A program made the position numbers and the translations under genes. From Rhodovulum sp. MB263 (GTDB lineage Bacteria > Pseudomonadota > Alphaproteobacteria > Rhodobacterales > Rhodobacteraceae): 64,000 bases of DNA. Under the pieces are notes generated by a model. That model was not told the origin of the DNA. It worked only from the letters and a program-made list of their open reading frames with translations, and did no database searches. Shown piece by piece: positions 1 to 9,026 of the stretch. Positions within the stretch are counted from its first letter, which is position 1. Each line of letters starts with the position of its first letter. The stretch covers positions 2,542,001 to 2,606,000 of the forward strand of contig NZ_CP020384.1 in the NCBI RefSeq assembly GCF_002073975.1. The letters are read 5' to 3'.

Positions 1-353
1 ATATCGCGGCCGAAGAGCGCAACCTCGCGGAACTCATGAACTGGGTCGGGCTGAAGGCGCAGGCCGGGGCGCTGCCGCCGCAGCTTTCGGGCGGCGAGCG
101 CCAGCGCGCGGCGCTGGCCCGGGCGGTGATCCTGTCGCCCGACGTGATCCTGGCCGACGAACCCACCGGCAATGTCGACTGGGAGATGTCGCTGCGTATC
201 CTGCAACTGTTGATCGAGCTGAACCGGATGGGCAAGACGATCCTGATCGCGACCCATGACCTGAACCTGATCCGGGCCGCCAAGACCCAGGTCGCGGCGC
301 GCGTGCTGCGCATCAAGGACCGGCGGCTGCAGCTCGCGGGGGCGGATCTGTGA
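1..353 (+). CDS. ftsE: Cell division ATP-binding protein FtsE (5' end cut by window)
   Basis: The C-terminal half of an ABC ATPase runs in from the left edge, in the frame starting at base 3. It shows the ABC signature LSGGERQRAALARA, the Walker B stretch VILADEPTGNVD and the switch histidine in IATHDL. FtsE pairs with FtsX at the inner membrane and couples ATP hydrolysis to septal peptidoglycan hydrolysis. The Walker A part lies outside the window. The stop overlaps the GTG start of the next gene, ftsX, which settles the identification over other ABC ATPases. Confidence 0.93.
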   Translation, partial: IAAEERNLAELMNWVGLKAQAGALPPQLSGGERQRAALARAVILSPDVILADEPTGNVDWEMSLRILQLLIELNRMGKTILIATHDLNLIRAAKTQVAARVLRIKDRRLQLAGADL

Positions 354-1273
354 GGCCGCTGCTGGCGGCCCTGAGGCGGCGCGTCGTGCTGCTGGCCTCG
401 GCTCTGAGCTCGGAGCCCGAAGCCAGCCGGGTCGTGCCGCCAACCGGCTTCACCGCCCGGCTCACGCTGTTCACTGCCGCCACCATGACCTTTCTCGCGG
501 TCTTCGCGCTGGCGCTGAGCATGGCCTCTGGGCGGCTGGCCGACCGCTGGGCGGACGCGCTGGCGCGGACCGCGACGGTGCGGATCTCGGCCCCGCCCGG
601 GCAGATGGGCACCCAGACCGACGCGGTGCTCGAGATCCTGCGCACGACCCCCGGCATCGCCTCGGCCCGGGCCATGAGCGACATCGAACAGCGGCACTTG
701 CTGGAGCCCTGGTTCGGCCCCGACCTGCCGGTCGAGACGCTGCCCCTGCCCCGGCTGATCGAGGTGACCGAGACCCGCGCGGGCATCGATGCCGAGGCGC
801 TGCGCCTCAGGCTTGCGGCCGAGGCGCCGGGGGCGGCCCTCGACGATCACACCCGCTGGCGCCAGCCGCTGGTGCGCGCGGCCGGACGGCTCCGGCTGCT
901 GGGCTGGACCGCGGCCCTTTTGATCGGGGCCAGCATGGCGGCGATGATCGCGCTGGCCGCCAATGCGGCGCTGGCCGCCAATGCCCAGCTGATCGGCGTG
1001 CTGCGCCTGGTCGGCGCCCGCGACATCTTCATCGCCCGGGCCTTCGTGCGCCGCTTTACCCGGCGGACGCTGGAAGGCGCCGCGCTCGGAACCCTTGCCG
1101 GGATGGGCGCCGTCGCCCTTCTGCCCGGCGACGGACCCGACGGATTTCTGACCGGGCTTGGATTTTCCGGCCCCCAATGGATCGTACCGCTGCTCTTGCC
1201 GGTGCCGGCCGGAGCCATCGGCTTTGCCGCCACCCGCTGGACCGCGATGCGAATGCTCAGAAGGATCACCTGA
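350..1273 (+). CDS. ftsX: Cell division protein FtsX
   Basis: A 307-residue membrane partner of FtsE. It has a cytoplasmic N-terminus, a first membrane segment around residues 43-63, a periplasmic domain, and three more hydrophobic segments in the C-terminal half (about 183-205, 240-256 and 270-290), the usual FtsX topology. The GTG start overlaps the ftsE stop by 4 bases, so the two are translationally coupled. The N-terminus is somewhat longer than in E. coli. Function is inferred from this layout and from adjacency to ftsE. Confidence 0.9.
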   Translation: MRPLLAALRRRVVLLASALSSEPEASRVVPPTGFTARLTLFTAATMTFLAVFALALSMASGRLADRWADALARTATVRISAPPGQMGTQTDAVLEILRTTPGIASARAMSDIEQRHLLEPWFGPDLPVETLPLPRLIEVTETRAGIDAEALRLRLAAEAPGAALDDHTRWRQPLVRAAGRLRLLGWTAALLIGASMAAMIALAANAALAANAQLIGVLRLVGARDIFIARAFVRRFTRRTLEGAALGTLAGMGAVALLPGDGPDGFLTGLGFSGPQWIVPLLLPVPAGAIGFAATRWTAMRMLRRIT

Positions 1274-1276
1274 CCG

Positions 1277-2011
1277 ATGCGCTCTCCCCTGCAATATCTG
1301 CGCTCGCTGGTCTTCGTCGGCCAGATGTATCTGGCGATGCCGGTCATCGGGCTGCTCTACCTGCCGCTGGCGCTGGCCTCGCCGCGCGGCGCCACATTGG
1401 CGGCTCGGCATTATTGCCACTGGGTGCGCTGGACCGCGCGCTGGATGGTCGGCCTGAAATCCGAGGTGCGCGGCACCCCGCCCGAGGACGAGGTGCTGAT
1501 CGCCGCCAAGCACCAGTCCTTCTTCGACATCATCCTTCTGGTGGGCTCGCTGCCCCGGCCCCGCTTCATCATGAAGAAATCCCTGACCTGGGCGCCGGTC
1601 CTGGGCTGGTACGCGCTGCGGATCGGCTGCGTGCCGGTCGACCGCGGCAAGCGCGGCCAGGCCATCGCTGCGATGAGAAAACAGGTGGCCGAGGGCCGGC
1701 AGGCGCCGGGGCAGCTGATCATCTACCCGCAGGGCACCCGCGTTGCGCCGGGCGTGTCGCGCCCCTACAAGATCGGCGCGGGCGTGCTTTACCAGCAGAT
1801 CGGCCAGCGCTGCATCCCCGCCGCCACCAATGTGGGCGTGTTCTGGCCCCGCACCGGGATCTATCGCAAACCCGGGCTCGCGGTGCTGGAATACCTGCCG
1901 CCGATCGCGCCCGCACAGCCGATCGACGTCTTCATGGCAGAGCTTGAAGAGAGGGTCGAGACCGCCTCGGATAGGCTGATGGCCGAGGCGGGCTTCACGA
2001 CCAGGGGCTGA
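1277..2011 (+). CDS. plsC: 1-acyl-sn-glycerol-3-phosphate acyltransferase (PlsC family)
   Basis: This 244-residue protein has a hydrophobic N-terminus (about residues 13-33) and the acyltransferase HxxxxD motif as KHQSFFD near residue 78. A second block, IIYPQGTR, corresponds to the EGTR motif with Q in place of E. It should acylate lysophosphatidate at the inner membrane during phospholipid synthesis. It starts three bases after the ftsX stop with AGGATC as a weak ribosome site, so it belongs to the ftsEX transcript. It could act on another lyso-lipid; the family is clear, the exact acceptor is not. Confidence 0.82.
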   Translation: MRSPLQYLRSLVFVGQMYLAMPVIGLLYLPLALASPRGATLAARHYCHWVRWTARWMVGLKSEVRGTPPEDEVLIAAKHQSFFDIILLVGSLPRPRFIMKKSLTWAPVLGWYALRIGCVPVDRGKRGQAIAAMRKQVAEGRQAPGQLIIYPQGTRVAPGVSRPYKIGAGVLYQQIGQRCIPAATNVGVFWPRTGIYRKPGLAVLEYLPPIAPAQPIDVFMAELEERVETASDRLMAEAGFTTRG

Positions 2012-2097
2012 GACCCGCAAAGGACAACGCCGGCGATACCGTCGCCGGGGATCCCTCCCGGGCCAGCCCCCCGGTCAGGCGCGAAGAGGCAAGCTGC

Positions 2098-3057
2098 TCA
2101 GGCAGCCAGCCCCTTCGAGCCGATCTCGAGGAATTTCCGGCGCCGCTCGGCGACAAGCGCAGCGGGCTCCTTGCCGAGCAGCTCGCCCAGCATGGTGGCA
2201 AGGTTGCGCCCGACCCGGTCGATGGTCTCCTCGCGGGCGCGCTGGGCACCGCCGATGGGTTCGGGGATGATCCGGTCGATCACCCCGAGCTTGAGCAGAT
2301 CCTGCGCCGTCAGACGCAGCGCCTCGGCCGCCTCGCGCATCTTCTCGGCATCCTTCCACAGGATCGAGGCGCAGCCCTCGGGCGAGATCACCGAATAGAC
2401 CGAATGCTCCAACATCGCGACCTTGTTGGCCGTTGCGAAGGCCACCGCCCCGCCAGAGCCGCCCTCGCCGATCACGATCGAGATCAGCGGCACGCCGATC
2501 TGCAGGCATTTCTCGGTCGAACGCGCAATGGCCTCGGACTGGCCGCGCTGCTCGGCGCCCTTGCCCGGATAGGCGCCGGGGGTGTCGACAAGGGTGATGA
2601 CCGGCAGCCCGAACCGGTCGGCCATGTCCATCAGCCGCACCGCCTTGCGATAGCCCTCGGGCCGGGCCATGCCGAAATTGCGCTCGAGCCGGGTCTTGGT
2701 ATCGAACCCCTTCTCATGGCCGATCACCACCACCGGCTGGTCGTTGAACCGCGCAAGCCCGCCCATCACCGCATTGTCCTCGGCGAAGTTGCGGTCGCCC
2801 GCCAGCGGCGTGTATTCGCGGAACAGCGCCTCGATGTAGTCCTTGCAATGCGGCCGGTCGGGATGGCGCGCGACTTGGCATTTCCGCCAGGGGGTCAGGT
2901 TCTTGTAAAGCTCCTTCAGCATGTCGGCGGCCTTGCGATCGAGCGCCGAGGCCTCCTGCGCCACGTCCATCTCGGAATTGGCGCGGGCCATCGCCCGAAG
3001 CTCCTCGGCCTTGCCTTCGATCTCTGCCAGGGGCTTTTCGAATTCGAGATAGTTCAT
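2098..3057 (-). CDS. accA: Acetyl-CoA carboxylase carboxyltransferase subunit alpha
   Basis: A 319-residue AccA, transferring the carboxyl group from biotin to acetyl-CoA in the first step of fatty acid synthesis. Start [10 protein letters not shown] is preceded by AAGGAG at good spacing, and upstream codons of the longer open frame look non-coding. Hallmarks are the [11 protein letters not shown] segment, GHEKG, the DTPGAYPG stretch near residue 180 and IGEGGSGGA near 212. AccD, biotin carboxylase and BCCP are not in this window. It stands alone, 86 bases from the convergent plsC. Confidence 0.96.
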   Translation of the reverse strand: MNYLEFEKPLAEIEGKAEELRAMARANSEMDVAQEASALDRKAADMLKELYKNLTPWRKCQVARHPDRPHCKDYIEALFREYTPLAGDRNFAEDNAVMGGLARFNDQPVVVIGHEKGFDTKTRLERNFGMARPEGYRKAVRLMDMADRFGLPVITLVDTPGAYPGKGAEQRGQSEAIARSTEKCLQIGVPLISIVIGEGGSGGAVAFATANKVAMLEHSVYSVISPEGCASILWKDAEKMREAAEALRLTAQDLLKLGVIDRIIPEPIGGAQRAREETIDRVGRNLATMLGELLGKEPAALVAERRRKFLEIGSKGLAA

Positions 3058-3578
3058 CGACGCGGCTCCTTGATGCTGGCGGGGTATATGACGCCCGCCG
3101 CGCCGATTTGCAACGCCGCCGCGCGACGACGATGACGCGGCTGCCCCGGCGGCATCCCGGCAGGCGGTCCTGAGCGCAGGCCGGGGCACGGGCCGGCACA
3201 CGGGCCGGATCGCGATATGCAACCGTTCGCGGTGGCATCAGCGACGGGCAGTGTCGGACCTCCGCCACCAGACCGGAAAACCGCGCCCGGAACACAGGCC
3301 GCCCGGGCGCGGAACCGCATCGCCATGACAAAGTGGCCGCGCCTTTGCCCCTGCACTTCGCCTCGGGCCGCCCTGATGACCGCCGGCCCCGACAAGGGGG
3401 CACGGGTCTGTCCCCGTTTTGCGCTGGTCCGTGATGCCCGGGCAGGGCTCGCCCGCGCGATGCCCGATGCGAGGACCGGTTCGCGGGGCGCGCAGACGCG
3501 AAGACGCATGGTCTTCACGGCGACGCCCCCGCCTCGGCCGGTCCCGCCCCGGGAACAGGGCGGGACCGGCCCCGGCGA
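3058..3578. other. Gene-free stretch between accA and cysK
   Basis: About 520 bases with no frame that has coding character. It should hold the accA promoter on the right of that gene. The left side of cysK carries a strong stem-loop (listed separately). I recognise no RNA gene or mobile element here. Confidence 0.5.
3536..3571 (-). terminator. Perfect 14-bp stem-loop just downstream of cysK
   Basis: GGCCGGTCCCGCCC (3536-3549) pairs perfectly with GGGCGGGACCGGCC (3558-3571) around an 8-base loop. It begins 8 bases past the cysK stop, which fits a transcript end. No T run follows on the cysK strand, so it may be a 3' stabiliser or a factor-assisted terminator and not a classical intrinsic one. 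Confidence 0.55.
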
Positions 3579-4658
3579 TCAGCCGATCTGGAATCCCGGC
3601 GTCGAGGCCGAGATCGCCTTTTCCTCGTCATTCATCTCGGCCTCCACCGCCTCGAAAAGCGGGGTCGAAAGATAGCGCTCGCCGGTATCGGGCAGCATCG
3701 CGAGGATGACCGAGCCCGGCTCGGCGGTCTCGGCCACCTGAAGCGCCACCGCGACGGTCGCCCCGCCCGAAACCCCGGTCAGGATGCCCTCCTTCGCGGC
3801 CAGCGCCCGCGCCTGTTTCAGCGCCTCGGGTCCCTCGACCGGAATGAGCTCGTCATAGAAGCCCTTGTCGATCGCCTCCTGCAGGACCAGCGGAATGAAA
3901 TCCGGGGTCCAGCCCTGGATCGGATGCGGATGGAAGGCCGGGTGGCTTTCATCCGCCTCGCCTTCGGCATTGCGCTTCTGCGCCCGGCCCGAGGCGATCA
4001 GCGCGGCATCGGCCGGTTCGCTGAGGATGATCCTGGTCTCGGGGCGTTCGCGGCGCAGCGCCCGCGCGATGCCGGTCACCGTCCCGCCGGTGCCGTAGCC
4101 CGACACGACATAGTCAAGCCGCTCGTCCTCGAAATCGGCAAGGATCTCGCGGGCGGTGGTGGCCTCGTGAATATCGGCATTGGCCCCGGTCTCGAACTGA
4201 TGGGCGAGGAACCAGCCGTTCTTCTCGGCCAGCTCCTGGGCCTTGCGATACATCCCCATCGCCTTGTCGGCCTTCGGCGTCAGCACCACCTTGGCGCCCA
4301 GCATCCGCATCAGGCGGCGGCGCTCGACCGAGAAGCTCTCGGCCATGGTGATGACCAGCGGATAGCCCTTCTGCGCGCAGACCAGCGCCAGCCCGATGCC
4401 GGTATTGCCCGAGGTCGCCTCGACCACGGTCTGCCCGGGTTTCAGCGCGCCCGAGCGCTCGGCCGCCTCGATGATGTTCAGCGCCAGCCGGTCCTTGACC
4501 GAGGCGCCGGGGTTGAAGAACTCGGCCTTGACGTAAAGCGTGACATGGTTCGGGCCGAGATTGTTGATGCGGATCGCGGGCGTGTCGCCGATGGTGTCGA
4601 GCACGCTGTCGAAACGCCGCCCCCGTCCGCTGGTTTTGCGAATGCCGTCATCTGCCAT
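3579..4658 (-). CDS. cysK: Cysteine synthase (O-acetylserine sulfhydrylase family)
   Basis: A PLP enzyme of the OASS/cystathionine beta-synthase fold, making cysteine from O-acetylserine and sulfide. The PLP lysine is K55 in NPGASVKDR, the substrate loop is TSGNTG (82-87), and GYGTGGTVTG plus GVSGG form the phosphate-binding glycine loops. I chose the second ATG (MADDGIRK) because AAAGGGG sits about 8 bases before it; an ATG two codons upstream is too close. At 359 residues it is longer than a typical CysK (310-330), with about 15 extra N-terminal residues and an insert near residue 235. Substrate is inferred from the family. Confidence 0.88.
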   Translation of the reverse strand: MADDGIRKTSGRGRRFDSVLDTIGDTPAIRINNLGPNHVTLYVKAEFFNPGASVKDRLALNIIEAAERSGALKPGQTVVEATSGNTGIGLALVCAQKGYPLVITMAESFSVERRRLMRMLGAKVVLTPKADKAMGMYRKAQELAEKNGWFLAHQFETGANADIHEATTAREILADFEDERLDYVVSGYGTGGTVTGIARALRRERPETRIILSEPADAALIASGRAQKRNAEGEADESHPAFHPHPIQGWTPDFIPLVLQEAIDKGFYDELIPVEGPEALKQARALAAKEGILTGVSGGATVAVALQVAETAEPGSVILAMLPDTGERYLSTPLFEAVEAEMNDEEKAISASTPGFQIG

Positions 4659-4903
4659 GACCATACCCCTTTCTTCGGTACCGGGCCGCCGCGCGGGCGG
4701 CCGCTCTGATCTCGGGGCGAACCATAGCACGCCCGCCGGAAAGGGCACGGGGGGCCGGGGCCGGACGAGGCGGTTAGGGAGGAAGACCGAGCACATCTCG
4801 GCCGGGCGGAACAGAGCACTCAAGGCCCCGGCCAGATCCGGACGTTATTCCAAATCCGGCGGCAAATCCGGAACACGCTCCCACCGCCCTCTGTCTTGCA
4901 GCG

Positions 4904-5500
4904 TCAAGGCAGGAAAACCGGCACCAGCGAGGCCAGCAGCAGGAGCGCCATCGCCCGGTTGAACAGGCGCAGCCGGGCGGGTCGGCTCAGCAGCCGCCGG
5001 ATGCGGGTGCCGAGAATGGTCCAGAGCCCCGTCGCGGGCACGCTTGCCGCTGCGAAGGCCCCCGCGACCAGCAGCACCGCCGACGGCTTTTGCCCCGGCG
5101 CGTAAAGCGTCAGCGCCGCCAGCGCCATGGTCCAGCCCTTGGGATTGACCCATTGGAAGGCCGCCGCCTGCAGGAAGGTCATCGGCCGCCCCGGCGCCGC
5201 GCCGGGTTCTGGCGGCGCGGCCCGGGCGATCTTCCAGGCCAGCCAGACCAGATAGGCGGCGCCCAGCCAGGTCAGCAGCACGCGCAGCATCGGCCAGGCC
5301 TCGAAGGCGCGCATCGCGCCCAACCCGACCAGCACGACCATGGCGACGAAGCCCAGCGCCACGCCCAGGATATGCGGAAGGGTCCGGCGCAGCCCGAAAT
5401 TGGCGCCCGAAGCCATCAGCATCAGGTTGTTCGGCCCCGGTGTGATCGAGGCCACAAGCGCGAAGGCTCCAAGCGCCAGCAGAAGATCGAGATTGTCCAT
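4904..5500 (-). CDS. LysE/RhtB-family amino acid exporter
   Basis: A 198-residue, very hydrophobic protein with about six membrane helices and the family signature SITPGPNNLMLMASG near the N-terminus. Homologues export lysine, threonine, homoserine or other small metabolites. The start MDNLDLLL fits the usual LysE/RhtB beginning; upstream codons of the longer frame are not hydrophobic. It lies between cysK and mcl1 on the same strand but is separated from both by over 240 bases. A second exporter of this family is at 48533-49159. The substrate cannot be told from sequence. Confidence 0.85.
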   Translation of the reverse strand: MDNLDLLLALGAFALVASITPGPNNLMLMASGANFGLRRTLPHILGVALGFVAMVVLVGLGAMRAFEAWPMLRVLLTWLGAAYLVWLAWKIARAAPPEPGAAPGRPMTFLQAAAFQWVNPKGWTMALAALTLYAPGQKPSAVLLVAGAFAAASVPATGLWTILGTRIRRLLSRPARLRLFNRAMALLLLASLVPVFLP

Positions 5501-5619
5501 GACCCGCACTATCGCACGCTCTGCCCGGATTGCCAGCACCGCGGGTCGCGGGCTCCGGCAGACGGGGAGCCGACGGGAGTCCGACGGCCGGGCGTCCCGG
5601 GGGATGGGGGGCTGAGGGG

Positions 5620-5640
5620 GCCGGGGGTAGAGCCCCCGGC
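5620..5640 (-). terminator. GC-rich stem-loop after mcl1
   Basis: GCCGGGGG and CCCCCGGC form an 8-bp stem around a 5-base loop, in the 273-base gap between the mcl1 stop and the exporter gene. There is no T run, so termination is only inferred. Confidence 0.35.
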
Positions 5641-5773
5641 GGCTCGTGGCGTCTCAGCGCCGCGAAACCGGATCGGCGCGCGGCAGGTCCCGCGACGGGC
5701 GCGGCCGGGCCTTCAGGAGACATCCGCCGCGCATTCTCCGGCGGTCCGAAACCGGCCTCCCCTGCCCGCGGTC

Positions 5774-6733
5774 TCAGCCCGCTGCGATCATCTCGGCCTG
5801 GCGCACGATCACCTCGGCCTGCTTGATCGAGGCGATATCGACCAGCCGACCCTTGTAGACGGTCGCGCCCGCCCCTTCGGCCTTGGCCTTCTCCATGGCC
5901 GCGAGGATCTCGCGCGCCTCGCCCACCGCCGCCTCGGAGGGCGTGAAGACCTCGTTGGCCAGCGCCACCTGCCTGGGATGGATCGCCCATTTGCCGACCA
6001 TGCCCAGCGTCGCCGAACGCAGCGCCTGGGCACGGAACCCTTCCTCGTCCGAGAAATCGCCGAACGGGCCGTCGACCGGCAGCACGCCATGGGTCCGGCA
6101 GGCCGCGACGATCGCGGTCTGGGCCCAGTGCCACGGATCCGACCAGTATTTCGCGCCCTCGCGGATCATGTAGTAATTCTCCTGGGTGCCGCCGATCCCG
6201 GTGGTCTGCATCCCCATCGAGGCCGCGAAATCGGCCGCGCCGAGGCTCATCGCCTGCAGCCGCGGGCTGGCTGCCGCGATCTCCTCGACATGGGCAATGC
6301 CGGCAGCCGATTCGATGATCACCTCTAAGCCCAGCGGCTTGCTCCGCCCCGTCGCGCGCTCGACCGCCGTCACCAGCGCATCGACCGCATAGAGATCGGC
6401 ACCGCAACCCACTTTCGGGATCATGATCAGGTCGAGCCGGTCGGAGGCCTGTTCCAGCAGCTCCACCACGTCGCGATACCAGTAGGGCGTGTCGAGCCCG
6501 TTGATCCGCACGCTCAGCGTCTTGTTGCCCCAGTCGATATCGCCGATGGCCTGGATCACATTGGCCCGCGCGCTAGACTTGTCGTCGGGCGCGACCGAAT
6601 CCTCGAGATCGAGATTGATCACGTCCGCCGCACTGGCCGCCATCTTCTCGAAGATCGCCGGGCGCGAGCCCGGGCCGAACAACTGGCAGCGATTCGGACG
6701 CGAGACGGGCGTGGGCTGGATGCGAAAGCTCAT
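5774..6733 (-). CDS. mcl1: L-malyl-CoA/beta-methylmalyl-CoA lyase
   Basis: A 319-residue HpcH/HpaI-family lyase. It is recognisably the Rhodobacter Mcl1 type: FGPGSRPAIFEKMAASAADV near the N-terminus, LDLEDSVAPDDK with metal/CoA residues, VIIESAAGI, SLGAADFAASMG and GKWAIHPRQ. The enzyme cleaves beta-methylmalyl-CoA to propionyl-CoA and glyoxylate, and condenses or cleaves malyl-CoA, in the ethylmalonyl-CoA pathway of acetate assimilation. AGGGG lies 7 bases before the ATG. It is divergent from the D-glutamate operon, with a 253-base AT-richer region between them that contains several palindromes. Confidence 0.95.
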   Translation of the reverse strand: MSFRIQPTPVSRPNRCQLFGPGSRPAIFEKMAASAADVINLDLEDSVAPDDKSSARANVIQAIGDIDWGNKTLSVRINGLDTPYWYRDVVELLEQASDRLDLIMIPKVGCGADLYAVDALVTAVERATGRSKPLGLEVIIESAAGIAHVEEIAAASPRLQAMSLGAADFAASMGMQTTGIGGTQENYYMIREGAKYWSDPWHWAQTAIVAACRTHGVLPVDGPFGDFSDEEGFRAQALRSATLGMVGKWAIHPRQVALANEVFTPSEAAVGEAREILAAMEKAKAEGAGATVYKGRLVDIASIKQAEVIVRQAEMIAAG

Positions 6734-6765
6734 GGTCGTACCCCTTCGGCAAGGATATGTCGTAT

Positions 6766-6788
6766 CATTCTGAAAAACTGATAGAATG
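6766..6788. promoter_or_regulatory. Inverted repeat upstream of mcl1, possible operator
   Basis: CATTCT (6766-6771) and AGAATG (6783-6788) form an inverted repeat with an 11-base A-rich spacer. It lies 33-55 bases in front of the mcl1 start codon, where a repressor or activator would control mcl1. No regulator gene is nearby to match it. Confidence 0.4.
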
Positions 6789-6892
6789 TTGCGTTATATT
6801 GCGCAAGCCATTTCGCTGCGCCGCAGCACGCCCGGCGTCCCCGATGGCACCGCAGCACAACATTCGTCGACACCTTCGGCAATTCACCGGAT

Positions 6893-6907
6893 AATCTTCG
6901 CAAGATT
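6893..6907. promoter_or_regulatory. Palindrome AATCTT-CGC-AAGATT in the mcl1/dgcN control region
   Basis: A perfect 6-3-6 palindrome lies about 80 bases before dgcN. It is flanked by GGCAAT-type half sites: GGCAATT near 6879 and again near 6929, and the inverse ATTGCC just after the palindrome. The region is markedly more AT-rich than its surroundings, as expected for divergent promoters. The binding protein is unknown. Confidence 0.45.
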
Positions 6908-6986
6908 GCCCATAACGCGCGATATATCGGCAATTTTTGCTGCGCCCCGGTGATATTTTCGCGCAAGAAATCAAGGAAACGCCACG

Positions 6987-7988
6987 ATGATCGAAACCCC
7001 CTATCTTCTCTTTCTCGGCGACGCCCCCGACTCTCTGGCGGCCAAGGTGGCCCAGGGCATCCGTGACTGGCGCCCGGAAAATGCCGTCGGCCAGTACCGG
7101 ATGGAAGGCTGCAAGGCCGACCTGAAACTCCCCGATCTCGACCTCGCCGAAGCGAAGGCCAGGGGGGCCAAGACGCTGGTCGTCGGCGTCGCCAACCGTG
7201 GCGGCGTGATCTCGCCCGCCTGGAAGAAGGTCCTGGTCGCGGCTCTCGAAGAGGGCTTCGATCTCGCGTCGGGGCTGCATAACCTGCTCCGCAACGAGCC
7301 CGACCTTGCCGGCGTCGCCGAGGCCACCGGCCGCATCCTGCATGATGTGCGCATCCCGACCGTCGCCTACCCGATCGCCAACGGCAAGAAACGCTCGGGC
7401 AAGCGCTGCCTCGCGGTCGGCACCGACTGCTCGGTCGGCAAGATGTACACCGCGCTGGCGATGGACCGCGAGATGAAGGCGCGCGGGCTGAAATCCTCCT
7501 TCCGCGCCACCGGCCAGACCGGCATCCTGATCACCGGCGAGGGCGTGCCGCTCGACGCCGTGATCGCCGATTTCATGGCCGGGGCCATCGAATGGCTGAC
7601 GCCCGACAATGATGACGATCACTGGGACATGATCGAGGGTCAGGGCAGCCTGTTCCACGTCTCCTATTCCGGCGTGACCATGGCGCTGATCCATGGCGGC
7701 CAGCCCGATGCGCTGATCCTCAGCCACGAACCGACCCGGACCCATATGCGCGGCCTGCCGGATTACCAGCTGCCGAGCCTCGAAGCACTGCGCGACACCG
7801 CGCTGGGTCTTGCCCGCGTCGCCAATCCCGGGGCCGAGGTGGTCGGCGTCTCTGTGAACACTGCCGCCATGGGCGAGGACGAGGCGCTGAGCTGCCTCGA
7901 AGGCATCGAGAAACGCATGGGGCTGCCGACGGTCGACCCGTTCCGGCAGGGTGCGGGCCGTCTCGTCGACGCGCTCGACGCGATCTGA
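6987..7988 (+). CDS. dgcN: DUF1611 protein, D-glutamate N-acetyltransferase DgcN-like
   Basis: A 333-residue DUF1611-family protein with an N-terminal Rossmann-like part (VVGVANRGG near residue 66) and a P-loop-like VGTDCSVGK (144-152). Further blocks are GEGVPLDAVIADFMAG and EGQGSLFHVSYSG. Members of this family next to an enolase-superfamily epimerase have been described in marine bacteria as DgcN, which N-acetylates D-glutamate. Here the next gene, 9 bases on, is exactly that epimerase, and a D-amino-acid transaminase follows. The reaction is inferred from family and context. The start is preceded by AAGGAAACGCCACG. Confidence 0.8.
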   Translation: MIETPYLLFLGDAPDSLAAKVAQGIRDWRPENAVGQYRMEGCKADLKLPDLDLAEAKARGAKTLVVGVANRGGVISPAWKKVLVAALEEGFDLASGLHNLLRNEPDLAGVAEATGRILHDVRIPTVAYPIANGKKRSGKRCLAVGTDCSVGKMYTALAMDREMKARGLKSSFRATGQTGILITGEGVPLDAVIADFMAGAIEWLTPDNDDDHWDMIEGQGSLFHVSYSGVTMALIHGGQPDALILSHEPTRTHMRGLPDYQLPSLEALRDTALGLARVANPGAEVVGVSVNTAAMGEDEALSCLEGIEKRMGLPTVDPFRQGAGRLVDALDAI

Positions 7989-7997
7989 GGCGGAGGC

Positions 7998-8963
7998 ATG
8001 CAGATTTCCGTCACCCCCGAGAGCTTCCGCCTGAAGGAGGCCTTCACCATCTCGCGCGGCTCGCGCACCGAGGCGCGCGTGCTGACCGTGCGCGTCACCT
8101 CGGGCGGCGCCACCGGCTGGGGCGAATGCGTGCCCTATGCCCGCTATTGCGAGACGCTCGACAGCGTCACCGCCCAGATCGAGGCCCTGCCGCCCTCGCT
8201 GACCCGCGGCACGCTGCAGGAGCTGCTGCCGCCCGGGGCCGCGCGCAATGCCGTCGATTGCGCACTCTGGGATCTCGAGGCCAAGCAGGCCCGCGCCCGG
8301 GTCTGGGATCTGGCGGGCCTGCCCGCGCCGGGCCCCGAGATCACCGCCTTCACGCTGTCGCTCGATACCCCCGGGAACATGCGCGCGGCGGCGGCCCGGA
8401 ATGCCCACCGGCCGCTTCTGAAGATCAAGCTCGGCACCGATGCCGACATGCCCCGGCTGGAAGCGGTGCGCGCGGGCGCGCCGAAGGCCAGGATCATCGT
8501 CGATGCGAACGAGGGCTGGACCGCCGAGGTCTATGCCGATCTCGCACCGCATTTGGTGCGGCTGGGCGTGGCGCTGGTCGAACAGCCCCTGCCCGCCGGT
8601 CAGGACGACATGCTGGCCGAGATCGCGCGGCCGCTGCCGGTCTGCGCCGATGAAAGCTGCCATGACCGCGCCAGCCTGCCCGGACTGAAAGGCAAATACG
8701 ATCTGGTGAACATCAAGCTCGACAAGACCGGCGGGCTGACCGAGGCACTGGCGCTGAAGCAGCAGGCCCTGGCCGAGGGCTATGGCCTCATGGTCGGCTG
8801 CATGGTCGGCTCGAGCCTCGCCATGGCGCCCGCGGTGCTGCTGGCGCAGGGCGCGGCGGTGACGGATCTTGACGGGCCGCTGCTTCTGGCCGAAGACCGC
8901 CCCGAGCCCCTCTGCTTCGACGAGGCGGGCGTGCATGCCCCCGCCGCCGCGCTCTGGGGATAG
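7998..8963 (+). CDS. dgcA: Enolase-superfamily racemase, N-acetyl-D-glutamate racemase DgcA-like
   Basis: A 321-residue muconate-lactonizing/dipeptide-epimerase-type enolase homologue with a complete active site. It has the KxK base motif (K142, K144 in LLKIKLG), metal ligands D169 (VDANEGW), E195 (VEQPLP) and D218 (CADES), and the opposing lysine region IKLDKTGG (K240/K243). Automatic pipelines would call it a dipeptide (L-Ala-D/L-Glu) epimerase. Position directly after dgcN makes racemisation of N-acetyl-D-glutamate to N-acetyl-L-glutamate the better guess. GGCGGAGGC precedes the ATG, and the 9-base gap implies cotranscription. Confidence 0.8.
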   Translation: MQISVTPESFRLKEAFTISRGSRTEARVLTVRVTSGGATGWGECVPYARYCETLDSVTAQIEALPPSLTRGTLQELLPPGAARNAVDCALWDLEAKQARARVWDLAGLPAPGPEITAFTLSLDTPGNMRAAAARNAHRPLLKIKLGTDADMPRLEAVRAGAPKARIIVDANEGWTAEVYADLAPHLVRLGVALVEQPLPAGQDDMLAEIARPLPVCADESCHDRASLPGLKGKYDLVNIKLDKTGGLTEALALKQQALAEGYGLMVGCMVGSSLAMAPAVLLAQGAAVTDLDGPLLLAEDRPEPLCFDEAGVHAPAAALWG

Positions 8964-9026
8964 GCCCCGATTGCCGGGTCGCGGCGCCCTGCGCCGCACC
9001 CGCCCCCCTGGAAAAAGGACCCCGCG

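Noticed and set aside
7998-8963. Calling this gene a dipeptide (L-Ala-D/L-Glu) epimerase
   Set aside because: The fold and active site would fit, but immediate linkage to the DgcN-like gene and a D-amino-acid transaminase favours the N-acetyl-glutamate racemase role.
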